A stretch of DNA of 23,965 nucleotides from an uncultured Ruminococcus sp. (GTDB lineage Bacteria > Bacillota > Clostridia > Oscillospirales > Ruminococcaceae): assembly GCF_946187255.1 (NCBI RefSeq), contig NZ_CAMHRZ010000016.1:1-23965 (forward strand), in the 5' to 3' direction. Position numbers and translations under genes: made by a program. Of the stretch, positions 6,426 through 14,141 are shown piece after piece. The notes beneath the pieces were generated by a model. The model saw nothing but the letters and a program-made list of their open reading frames with translations, did not search any database and had not been told where the DNA came from. Position 1 is the first letter of the stretch. Every line of letters begins with the position of its first letter.

Positions 6426-8228
6426 TCATGAATTGAGCTCTTCCATCTGTTTTATGAGATCACCGAACATCGCCAGTGCATCTGTAACAGGCTTGGTGGT
6501 GGACATATCCACACCCGCATTTTTCAGCAGAGTTATGGGGTCAGCCGAACAGCCGCCGCAGAGGAAGCCCTCGATATAGTCCTTGACTGCGGGCGCACCC
6601 TCCTTCAATATGCGCTGAGAGAGCGCAATCGCAGCGGAATAACCCGTTGCATACTGGTATACATAGAAATCATAGTAGAAGTGAGGTATCCTTGCCCATT
6701 CCATCTTGATATCCTCATCCAGTACAACACCGTCACCGAAATACAGCTTGTTAAGCTCACCGTAGATCTCGCAAAGCTCATCGGCGGTGAGAGACTGACC
6801 TGCTGCACATATCTCGCTGCATTTCAGTTCAAACTCAGCGAACATGGTCTGCCTATAAAGGGTCGTGCGGAACTGCTCAAGGAAATAGTTTATGAGATAT
6901 GCCTTCTCCTTCTTGTCATCGGTGTGGGCAAGCAGATACTGCATCAGCAGCGCCTCGTTGCAGGTGGATGCCACCTCTGCCACGAATATTACATAATCGC
7001 TGTATACCACAGGCTGTGTCTTGTTGGACAGATATGAATGTATCGCATGACCCATCTCATGTGCAAGTGTGAACATACAGTCAAGGGTGTCCTTGTGGTT
7101 CAGCAGTACAAAGGGGTGAACTCTCGCACCTGCGGAATATGCGCCGCTGGTCTTGTTCTCGTTCTCGTAAACGTCTATCCAGCGGTTCTCGAAGCCTTCG
7201 CGCAGGATGGCAAGGTAGTCCTCACCCATAGGTGCAAGGGCTTTCAGCACCGTCTCCTTAGCTTCCTCAAAGGTCACAGTCATCTTGAAATCCGATACTA
7301 TCGGCGTGTAGAGGTCATAGTAATGCAGTTCGTCAACGCCCAGCAGCTTTTTGCGCAGTGCCACATAGTCGTACATATAGTTCATATTATCGTGAACTGC
7401 CTGAATAAGATTATGATACACCTCCACAGGCACCTCGTTAGCGGAAAGTGCGCTTTCAAGGGCGGAACCATAATTCCTTGCCTTTGAATAGAATTCTAGT
7501 GCCTTCATCTGTGCATTGAGGGTAGCGGCACAGGTGTTGCGGAAATTGCCGTAGCCCTTATACATCGAGGTGAATGCGGACTTGCGCAGTTCCCTGTCGG
7601 CATCCTTTACCAGCGGTATATAGCTGCCGTGTGTTACCTGATGCTTCTTGCCGTCCTTGTCGGTCGCGTCCTCAAATTTCAGGTCTGCATCAGCGAACAT
7701 GGAATAGATATTATCGGCAGAATTGCCCATCTCGCCCGTCATCGCCAGCAGACGCTCCTCGGCTTCGGAAAGGATATGCTCCTTCTTCACACGGATGCGT
7801 GTCAGGTGACGGCGGTAAAGCTCCAGCCCGCTGTTTTCCTTATAGAAGCACTCCAGCTTTTCATCGGGTATAGATATAAGCTCGGGGGTCTCAAAACTGC
7901 CTGCGGCATTTATCGCAACGAACACGTTCATCATCTGACCCACATAGCCCTGATACTTTGCAACTGCTGTATCCTCGTCGGATCTGCGCTGTGCATAGTT
8001 GGCGATAGAGTCCACCGCTACCGATATATCATCGCATATTTTCAGATATTCCAGCAGAGTATCTGCGCTTTCGCCCAGCCTGCCCTTGTAGGATACTATT
8101 CGTTCGGGATACTTTTTCAGCTCTTCAAGTGCAGCTTCCCACGCTTCATCAGTGGGATAAATATCTTCCAGCGCCCAGGTATTCTCCTTGGCGACTTCAC
8201 TTCTCTTGGGTATTCTTTCTTCGCTCAT
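6426..8228 (-). CDS. pepF: Oligoendopeptidase F (M3B zinc metallopeptidase)
   Basis: The 600-residue protein is full length for PepF, a cytoplasmic zinc peptidase that cuts oligopeptides of roughly 7-20 residues. The zinc site is His390-Glu391-x-x-His394 in TLAHEMGHAIH with the third ligand Glu418 in FVAEVAST, and the family marker GARVHPF precedes it. A late tyrosine pair in PHFYYDFYVYQYATGY matches the substrate-side helix of the M3 family. Two ATGs lie close together; AGGAG is 1 base before the upstream ATG (8234) and 7 before the one at 8228, so 8228 is chosen. It has its own promoter and leads an operon with the beta-helix protein. No signal sequence is present. Confidence 0.95.
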   Translation of the reverse strand: MSEERIPKRSEVAKENTWALEDIYPTDEAWEAALEELKKYPERIVSYKGRLGESADTLLEYLKICDDISVAVDSIANYAQRRSDEDTAVAKYQGYVGQMMNVFVAINAAGSFETPELISIPDEKLECFYKENSGLELYRRHLTRIRVKKEHILSEAEERLLAMTGEMGNSADNIYSMFADADLKFEDATDKDGKKHQVTHGSYIPLVKDADRELRKSAFTSMYKGYGNFRNTCAATLNAQMKALEFYSKARNYGSALESALSANEVPVEVYHNLIQAVHDNMNYMYDYVALRKKLLGVDELHYYDLYTPIVSDFKMTVTFEEAKETVLKALAPMGEDYLAILREGFENRWIDVYENENKTSGAYSAGARVHPFVLLNHKDTLDCMFTLAHEMGHAIHSYLSNKTQPVVYSDYVIFVAEVASTCNEALLMQYLLAHTDDKKEKAYLINYFLEQFRTTLYRQTMFAEFELKCSEICAAGQSLTADELCEIYGELNKLYFGDGVVLDEDIKMEWARIPHFYYDFYVYQYATGYSAAIALSQRILKEGAPAVKDYIEGFLCGGCSADPITLLKNAGVDMSTTKPVTDALAMFGDLIKQMEELNS

Positions 8229-8264
8229 GGTCATACTCCTTTACAGTAAAATACTAACATTACT

Positions 8265-8293
8265 ATTATACCACGAAACCATGTAAATTACAA
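8265..8293 (-). promoter_or_regulatory. Promoter for pepF
   Basis: On the minus strand TTGTAA (8293-8288) and TATAAT (8270-8265) are 17 bases apart, 36 bases before the pepF start codon. Confidence 0.65.
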
Positions 8294-8367
8294 GCGATTT
8301 TTGCAAAATAGTTTATTATAACTAACCGCCTGCGCTTTAAGTACCAAAATATGTACAACAAATAAGA

Positions 8368-8397
8368 CAGCACCTCCGCCAAAAGACGAAAGTGCTG
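8368..8397 (-). terminator. Terminator closing the carA-carB-dapF-membrane protein operon
   Basis: On the minus strand CAGCACTTTCG (8397-8387) pairs with the segment ending GGTGCTG (8378-8368), an 11-bp stem with two G-T pairs and an 8-base loop, followed by TCTTATTTG. It begins 7 bases after the stop codon of the small membrane protein gene. Confidence 0.65.
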
Positions 8398-8404
8398 TAA
8401 ATGA

Positions 8405-8710
8405 TCAATCTTTTTTCTTTTTATCCGGCAGCAGCGACCAAATGATCCCCGATATCCCTCCCGGATCAAGCAGCAGAGGAAAAGCGATGACCCATATATG
8501 TTTGCGCTGCAAAGCGACCACCAGACCCACCGCAACAAGCACTCCGCCCAGCAGCGGTGCCCCCGAAGGGACATATTCGCCCGCCTTTTCGGGGTCTTTG
8601 CTGTTCCGCCAGCCTTTGAGGATGACATAATAGTTGATTATTATCATCGCCAGTCCCGGCAAGCCATACATGGCTCCTGCCAGTATCCAGCTAATAGTCA
8701 TTTTGTCCAT
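8405..8710 (-). CDS. Small hypothetical membrane protein
   Basis: The 101-residue protein has an N-terminal hydrophobic helix (about 6-28, ISWILAGAMYGLPGLAMIII), a polar loop with WRNSKDPEKAGEY (about 34-46), two further hydrophobic stretches (about 50-65 and 72-92, the second broken by DPGG) and a lysine tail DKKKKD. I do not recognise a family. The start at 8710 is supported by GAGGGTGAT a few bases upstream, close to the full anti-ribosomal complement. It lies 26 bases after carB-dapF and just before the operon terminator, so it is probably the last gene of that transcript. Nothing visible ties it to pyrimidine, arginine or DAP synthesis. Confidence 0.7.
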   Translation of the reverse strand: MDKMTISWILAGAMYGLPGLAMIIINYYVILKGWRNSKDPEKAGEYVPSGAPLLGGVLVAVGLVVALQRKHIWVIAFPLLLDPGGISGIIWSLLPDKKKKD

Positions 8711-8736
8711 TTTATCACCCTCATCCGAAACGTATA

Positions 8737-9600
8737 TCAGACTTTGATATCGCCCTCGAATACCGTCACAGCTTCACCTGTCATGAATACTGCTTCATCG
8801 GTGTAACGTATTTTCAGGTTGCCGCCGCGCAGCATAACAGTTACATCCTCGTTCTTGGGAACGTAGCCGTTGAGTGCCGCTGCCACCACAGCTGCACAAG
8901 CGCCTGTTCCGCAGGCAAAGGTCTCGCCCGAACCGCGCTCCCATACACGCATTTTAAGTGTATGGCTGTCTATCACCTTGATGAACTCGGTATTCACCCT
9001 CTCGGGGAATATAGCATCATGTTCATACTTAGGTCCGACTGTCTCTATATCCATATCATCGATATTGTTCATGAATACGATGCAGTGAGGATTACCCATA
9101 GATACGCAGGTGATGTGATGCTTGCCGCCTGCTATCTCCACTTCCCTGTTAACGATCATGCCGTTCTCATCAGCGGGGAGTGTGCAGGGTATCTTCTCGG
9201 GATCGAGTATCGCAGCGCCCATATCAACAGTAGCACCATCGACTTCACCGTAATGCCTGCTCAGCTTTACCTTGATTATGCCCGAAAGGGTCTCGATGGT
9301 CATTCTGTCGCGGTCAACAAGTCCGTTGTCACGCATGAACTTCGCCACACAGCGTATACCGTTTCCGCACATCTTACCTTCGGAGCCGTCGAGATTGAAC
9401 ATTCTCATCCTGCCATCAGCTATCTTTGAACGGCATACCAGTATAACACCGTCGCCGCCTATACCAAAATGTCTGTCGGAAAGGTTCAGTGCAAAGCCCT
9501 CGGGATTGTCTATCATCCTGTCAAAGCAGTTGAAGTAAACGTAGTCGTTTCCGCAGCCGTGCATCTTTGTGAAGTGCAGTGTGGTCTTTTCACGGCGCAT
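8737..9600 (-). other. dapF: DapF (diaminopimelate epimerase) portion of the carB fusion
   Basis: This part encodes 287 residues, a full-length DapF, which converts LL- to meso-diaminopimelate for peptidoglycan and lysine without PLP. Both catalytic cysteines are present, in MCGNGIRC (fusion residue 1142) and TFACGTGACA (residue 1294), with the family motifs FTKMHGCGNDY, SDRHFGIGGDGVILV and SMGNPHCIVF. An in-frame ATG at 9600 (residue 1065) begins a plausible stand-alone DapF N-terminus, MRREKTTLHF. The only purine-rich stretch upstream is a weak GAGATCG about 14 bases away, so independent initiation looks poor but is not excluded. No second dapF or other lysine or DAP gene lies in the window. 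Confidence 0.93.
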
Positions 9601-12600
9601 ATTGTTTATATCAACGATCTCGGTATTCGATTCGTTGTACTTGCTCCTTATGGAAGCAGCTATGGCATTTGCCGTATCTATCGAGGTCAGACAGGGTATG
9701 TTCCACTCAACTGTCTTTCTTCTTATCTTAACGGAGTCTCTCGAAGGTATACGTCCCTTTGAAGAAGTGGAGATAACATAATTCACCTTGCCGCTCTCGA
9801 TAAGTGTAAGGGTATTCACGTCGCTCTCGTGTATCTTCTTTACAGGCTCGGCTTCAATGCCGTGCTCTTTCAGCACCGCAGCGGTGCCTTCGGTAGCGTA
9901 TATCTTGAATCCGAGATCGGCAAACATCTTTGCAGTCTGGGGTATCTCCTTCTTATCGGAGTCACGGACGGTTATGAACACGCCGCCCTTCTGCTCCAGC
10001 TTGTAGCCTGCCGCAGTAAGTCCCTTGTAGAGCGATTCCTCCAGCGAGCTTGATACTGCAAGCACCTCACCGGTAGACTTCATCTCAGGTCCCAGATGGT
10101 TATCAACGCCTATCAGCTTCTCAAAGCTGAACACAGGCACCTTGACTGCCACATACGGAGAATTCGGGTGCAGACCCACACCATAGCCCATATCTCTCAG
10201 CTTTTCGCCCAGCATAGCCTTTGTAGCAAGATCTACCATAGGCACGCCCGTTACCTTTGAGATATAGGGTATAGTTCTTGATGAACGGGGATTTACTTCT
10301 ATTACATAGAGCTCGTCGTCATATATAAGGTACTGTATATTTACAAGACCCTTTGTTTTCAGGGAGAGTGCCAGTCTCTTGGAGCAGTCAACGACCTTGT
10401 CTATCAGTCTGTCGCTTACATTCCATGCAGGGTATACAGCTATGGAGTCGCCCGAGTGTATACCTGTTCTCTCGATATGCTCCATGATACCGGGAATAAG
10501 TATATCCTCGCCGTCGCATATAGCGTCTATCTCCAGCTCGATGCCCATGAGGTACTTATCGATCAGCACAGGGTTCTCGATGCCCTGGTCGAGTATGATA
10601 GCCATATACTCCTTGATATCAGCTTCATTGAAAGCGATTATCATGTTCTGACCGCCCAGTACATAAGAAGGTCTCATAAGTACAGGATAGCCTATCTTGT
10701 CAGCAACTTCAAGTGCTTCCTCGCAGGTCATTACGGTAAAGCCCTCGGGACGCTTGATGTGCAGTTCTTCCAGCAGCTCGTCAAAACGCTCTCTGTCCTC
10801 TGCTGCATCTATGGAATCGGGAGGAGTACCCAGTATCTTCACGCCGTTCTCGTTGAGGTGCTTGGTCAGCTTGATAGCGGTCTGTCCGCCGAAAGCTACA
10901 ACTACGCCTACGGGCTTCTCAACGCGGATAATATTCATAACGTCCTCGTTGGTCAGCGGCTCGAAGTACAGTCTGTCCGCAGTATCAAAGTCAGTGGAGA
11001 CAGTCTCGGGGTTGTTGTTTACGATAACTACGTCATAACCGTGCTCTTTCAGTGCCCATACGCAGTGTACGGATGCATAGTCAAACTCTATGCCCTGACC
11101 GATACGGATAGGACCCGAACCGAATACTATAACTGTATCCTTCTTCTGCTTCTGCTCTGCAATGAACTCGGCAGCTTCGTCCTCTTCATCGTAGGTGGAG
11201 TAGAAGTAGGGGGTATTTGCCGCAAATTCAGCCGCACAGGTATCAACCATCTTGAATACTGCGTGTGCGGGCTCATTGATCTTCTCACCCGATATGCGCT
11301 CTATCACCTTGTCGGGATAGCCCATCTTCTTGGCTTCAAGGTATGTTTCCCGGGAAACGCTGCCCTTAGCAAGCTCACGCTCCATATCTATCAGCTTACA
11401 CAGCTTGTTCAGGAACCACTCGTCTATCATAGTGATGGAGTGTATCTCATCTACGGTAACACCGCGGCGGAGTGCTTCGTACACCACGAACATTCTCTCA
11501 TCGCTGGGTTCATGCAGCTTCGCCTTTACCTCATCATCGGTAAGATCCAGCATTTTGGGTGAGATAAGGCAGTCGTGACCTATCTCCGCACCGCGTACAG
11601 CCTTCATGATAGCCTGCTCGAAAGTAGTGCCGATAGCCATTACCTCACCGGTAGCCTTCATCTGGGTACCCAGTTCACGCTTTGCGTATACGAACTTGTC
11701 AAAGGGCCACTTGGGCAGCTTTACTACGACGTAGTCAAGGGCAGGCTCAAAGCAAGCGTAGGTCTTGCCTGTTACGGCATTCTTTATCTCGTCGAGGGTA
11801 TAACCTATCGCTATCTGCGCAGCAACCTTTGCTATCGGGTAGCCCGTAGCCTTGGAAGCCAGTGCGGAAGAACGGGAAACTCTGGGGTTAACTTCTATTA
11901 CCGCATACTCAAAGGTCTCGGGGTTCAGTGCGAACTGACAGTTACAGCCGCCCTCTACTTTAAGGGTATCGATGATCTTCAGTGCAGCGGAACGCAGCAT
12001 CTGATATTCCTTGTCTGCGAGAGTTACTGCGGGCGCGATAACTATGGAGTCACCTGTGTGTACGCCAACGGGGTCAAAGTTCTCCATCGAGCATACTGTT
12101 ATAACGTTGCCCTTCGAGTCTCTCATTACCTCGAACTCGATCTCTTTCCAGCCTGCGATGCACTTTTCTACCAGCACCTGTGTGATAGGCGACAGGTACA
12201 GACCGTTCCTCGTGATCTCGATAAGCTCTTCCTCATTATTAACGATACCGCCGCCTGTTCCGCCCAGTGTGAATGCGGGTCTGATTATCAGCGGGAAGCC
12301 GATGCCGGGTTCTTTCGAGAAAGCGACAGCGTCCTCAACGGTATTTACCACCTTTGAGGGTATGCAGGGCTGACCTATCGACTCCATCGTATCCTTGAAC
12401 ATCTGTCTGTCCTCAGCTTTGTCGATTGTCTCGGGATTTGCGCCCAGCAGCTTAACATTGTACTTTTCAAGGAAGCCCTCCTTAGCCAGCTGCATGGAGA
12501 GAGTAAGACCTGTCTGTCCGCCCAGTGTGGAGAGCAGGCTGTCGGGACGTTCCTTTATTATTACCCTCTTTACCGTTTCAAGGGTAAGGGGCTCGATATA

Positions 12601-12792
12601 TATCTTGTCCGCCATAGCATTGTCGGTCATGATGGTGGCGGGGTTGGAATTTATGAGTATTACCTCCAGACCCTGCTGCTTCAGCGCACGGCAGGCCTGT
12701 GTTCCCGCGTAGTCGAACTCGGCTGCCTGACCTATAACGATAGGACCCGAGCCTATGACCAGTACACGACGTATCTCTTTATTCAAAGGCAT
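8737..12792 (-). CDS. carB: Fusion protein: carbamoyl-phosphate synthetase large subunit - diaminopimelate epimerase
   Basis: One unbroken frame of 1351 codons holds two complete enzymes. Residues 1-1064 are CarB: the first carboxyphosphate half begins RRVLVIGSGPIVIGQAAEFDYAG, followed by the oligomerisation region (about 400-550), the carbamate half restarting at VIVFGSGPIRIGQGIEFDYA (about 560), and the MGS-like allosteric domain (about 930-1060, YATEGTAAVL and KKIHES). With CarA it makes carbamoyl phosphate for pyrimidines and arginine. Residues 1065-1351 are DapF (described separately). CarB alone is normally about 1060-1080 residues, so the second enzyme is joined exactly where CarB should stop, with almost no linker. 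AAAGGA lies 9 bases before the ATG at 12792. The gene follows carA by 86 bases. Confidence 0.95.
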   Translation of the reverse strand: MPLNKEIRRVLVIGSGPIVIGQAAEFDYAGTQACRALKQQGLEVILINSNPATIMTDNAMADKIYIEPLTLETVKRVIIKERPDSLLSTLGGQTGLTLSMQLAKEGFLEKYNVKLLGANPETIDKAEDRQMFKDTMESIGQPCIPSKVVNTVEDAVAFSKEPGIGFPLIIRPAFTLGGTGGGIVNNEEELIEITRNGLYLSPITQVLVEKCIAGWKEIEFEVMRDSKGNVITVCSMENFDPVGVHTGDSIVIAPAVTLADKEYQMLRSAALKIIDTLKVEGGCNCQFALNPETFEYAVIEVNPRVSRSSALASKATGYPIAKVAAQIAIGYTLDEIKNAVTGKTYACFEPALDYVVVKLPKWPFDKFVYAKRELGTQMKATGEVMAIGTTFEQAIMKAVRGAEIGHDCLISPKMLDLTDDEVKAKLHEPSDERMFVVYEALRRGVTVDEIHSITMIDEWFLNKLCKLIDMERELAKGSVSRETYLEAKKMGYPDKVIERISGEKINEPAHAVFKMVDTCAAEFAANTPYFYSTYDEEDEAAEFIAEQKQKKDTVIVFGSGPIRIGQGIEFDYASVHCVWALKEHGYDVVIVNNNPETVSTDFDTADRLYFEPLTNEDVMNIIRVEKPVGVVVAFGGQTAIKLTKHLNENGVKILGTPPDSIDAAEDRERFDELLEELHIKRPEGFTVMTCEEALEVADKIGYPVLMRPSYVLGGQNMIIAFNEADIKEYMAIILDQGIENPVLIDKYLMGIELEIDAICDGEDILIPGIMEHIERTGIHSGDSIAVYPAWNVSDRLIDKVVDCSKRLALSLKTKGLVNIQYLIYDDELYVIEVNPRSSRTIPYISKVTGVPMVDLATKAMLGEKLRDMGYGVGLHPNSPYVAVKVPVFSFEKLIGVDNHLGPEMKSTGEVLAVSSSLEESLYKGLTAAGYKLEQKGGVFITVRDSDKKEIPQTAKMFADLGFKIYATEGTAAVLKEHGIEAEPVKKIHESDVNTLTLIESGKVNYVISTSSKGRIPSRDSVKIRRKTVEWNIPCLTSIDTANAIAASIRSKYNESNTEIVDINNMRREKTTLHFTKMHGCGNDYVYFNCFDRMIDNPEGFALNLSDRHFGIGGDGVILVCRSKIADGRMRMFNLDGSEGKMCGNGIRCVAKFMRDNGLVDRDRMTIETLSGIIKVKLSRHYGEVDGATVDMGAAILDPEKIPCTLPADENGMIVNREVEIAGGKHHITCVSMGNPHCIVFMNNIDDMDIETVGPKYEHDAIFPERVNTEFIKVIDSHTLKMRVWERGSGETFACGTGACAAVVAAALNGYVPKNEDVTVMLRGGNLKIRYTDEAVFMTGEAVTVFEGDIKV

Positions 12793-12846
12793 TTCAATCT
12801 ATCCTTTCTGACTTGTTATTTACGGATATACCATACTGTACAGCAA

Positions 12847-12871
12847 ACTATGCATATCGATCATGCATAGT
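12847..12871. other. 25-bp dyad in the carA-carB intergenic gap
   Basis: ACTATGCAT (12847-12855) and ATGCATAGT (12863-12871) are perfect inverted repeats around ATCGATC, in the 86-base gap between carA and carB. An 8-base palindrome CTGTACAG lies next to it at 12836-12843. There is no U tract, so it is not a simple terminator; it could be an mRNA processing or stability hairpin, or a protein site. Confidence 0.5.
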
Positions 12872-12878
12872 ATAATGA

Positions 12879-13970
12879 TCATTCGTTCTCGGCAGAACCC
12901 TTGTACTCGTCGATCATTTCGCAGAAGCGGTCGAACAGGAATCCCGTATCAAGAGGGCCGCCGCAAGCTTCGGGGTGGAACTGTACCGAGAATGCGGGCT
13001 CGTTGGTATAGCATACGCCCTCGCAGGTGCCGTCGTTCGCATTTACGAAGCTCTCTACAGCGCCGTTCGGCAGTGTATCACTGATAACAGCATAGCCGTG
13101 GTTCTGTGAGGTGATATATACTCTGCCTGTTGCGACTTCCTTACAGGGCTGATTTGCGCCGCGGTGTCCGTATTTCAGCTTTTCGGTCTTTGCGCCGTGA
13201 GCAAGTGCCAGCAGCTGATGACCAAGACAGATACCGAAAGTCGGTATTTTCATATCGCTTATCTTTTTCAGCTCTTCGATGATCTCCACATTCTCCGCAG
13301 GATCTCCGGGACCGTTTGACAGCATGATACCGTCGGGAGCCAGCTCCTTTATGCGTTCAGCCTTTGTGTATGCGGGAACCACCGTTACCTCACAGCCTCT
13401 GTTGACAAGGCAGCGTCCGATATTTGCCTTTGCGCCGAAATCGTAAAGCACTACTCTGCGCTTTGTCTCGCCTTCGGGCTTGAATACCTCTTCCTTATCG
13501 CAGGTGGTATTCTTCACCGCGTCTATGATCTTATACCCCTTTACCTCCTCGGGCACCTTGCCTTCGGTGGAAGTAACTATCTTTCCGTTCATGACACCGT
13601 GTTCCCTTACTATACGGGTGAGGTGTCTGGTATCTATGCCGTAAAGTCCCACGATACCGTTTTTACGCAAAAAAATGTCAAGATCACCCTCGCAGCGGAA
13701 GTTGCTGGGTTCTTGACACCATTGTCTTACAATATAACCTTTTACATGGGGATGACTGCTCTCGAAATCCTCGGGAATAACGCCGTAATTACCGATCAGA
13801 GGAAATGTCTGGACAACAATCTGACCATAATAACTGGGGTCGGTAAGTGTCTCAAGATAGCCCGTCATAGCGGTAGTAAACACTATCTCTCCCACAGCCT
13901 CGCCGCTTGCGCCAAAGCTGTTTCCCTCGAATACAGTGCCGTTTTCAAGAATAAGATATGCCTTCTGCAC
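12879..13970 (-). CDS. carA: Carbamoyl-phosphate synthetase small (glutaminase) subunit
   Basis: The 363-residue protein hydrolyses glutamine and passes ammonia to CarB. Residues 1 to about 150 are the small-subunit-specific domain (FTTAMTGYLETLTDPSYYGQ, GLYGIDTRHLTR). Residues about 172-363 are the class I glutamine amidotransferase: nucleophile Cys248 in GICLGHQLLA, SQNHGYAV, and the His332/Glu334 pair in QFHPEACGGP. The start is a GTG at 13970 with AAAGGAGG 7 bases upstream. An ATG at 13991 in the same frame would put that ribosome site inside the coding sequence, so it is rejected. It heads the carA-carB-dapF-membrane protein operon. The predicted leader is only about 25 bases, too short for a PyrR-type attenuator. 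Confidence 0.95.
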   Translation of the reverse strand: MQKAYLILENGTVFEGNSFGASGEAVGEIVFTTAMTGYLETLTDPSYYGQIVVQTFPLIGNYGVIPEDFESSHPHVKGYIVRQWCQEPSNFRCEGDLDIFLRKNGIVGLYGIDTRHLTRIVREHGVMNGKIVTSTEGKVPEEVKGYKIIDAVKNTTCDKEEVFKPEGETKRRVVLYDFGAKANIGRCLVNRGCEVTVVPAYTKAERIKELAPDGIMLSNGPGDPAENVEIIEELKKISDMKIPTFGICLGHQLLALAHGAKTEKLKYGHRGANQPCKEVATGRVYITSQNHGYAVISDTLPNGAVESFVNANDGTCEGVCYTNEPAFSVQFHPEACGGPLDTGFLFDRFCEMIDEYKGSAENE

Positions 13971-14001
13971 TTTAAGTCCTCCTTTAAACATTCTTCAAGC
14001 T

Positions 14002-14030
14002 ATTATATCACAAATCACTTTGTTTGTAAA
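14002..14030 (-). promoter_or_regulatory. Promoter of the carAB-dapF operon, with dyad in the spacer
   Basis: On the minus strand TTTACA (14030-14025) and TATAAT (14007-14002) are 17 bases apart, 31 bases before the GTG. The spacer contains ACAAA-TCAC-TTTGT (14010-14023), a perfect 5-bp dyad that could hold a repressor, though half sites this short can arise by chance. Confidence 0.7.
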
Positions 14031-14108
14031 GGGCATTTAACACAAAATTCAGAAAAACGGAAGAAGCAAATCACAATTATCTGTCATACTCCCGGCTGAC
14101 AGCAAAAA

Positions 14109-14134
14109 GCTCTCCGCATTTACACACGGAGAGC
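14109..14134 (-). terminator. Terminator of the dockerin-protein gene
   Basis: GCTCTCCG (14109-14116) and CGGAGAGC (14127-14134) form a perfect 8-bp stem with a 10-base loop; on the minus strand it is followed by TTTTTGC. It begins 7 bases after the stop codon. Confidence 0.85.
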
Positions 14135-14141
14135 CTTGATA

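Noticed and set aside
9560..9640. Sequencing error joining carB to dapF
   Set aside because: Both halves are full length and in the same frame with no disturbed codons; a point error in a stop codon cannot be fully excluded but nothing suggests it.
10456..12357. Long plus-strand open frames (368 and 260 codons) opposite carB
   Set aside because: They mirror the codon bias of carB on the opposite strand and lack ribosome sites and recognisable domains.
14081..14102. CTGTCA / TGACAG inverted repeat next to the dockerin terminator
   Set aside because: The half sites are six bases with a 10-base gap and no promoter or T tract goes with them, so chance is likely.
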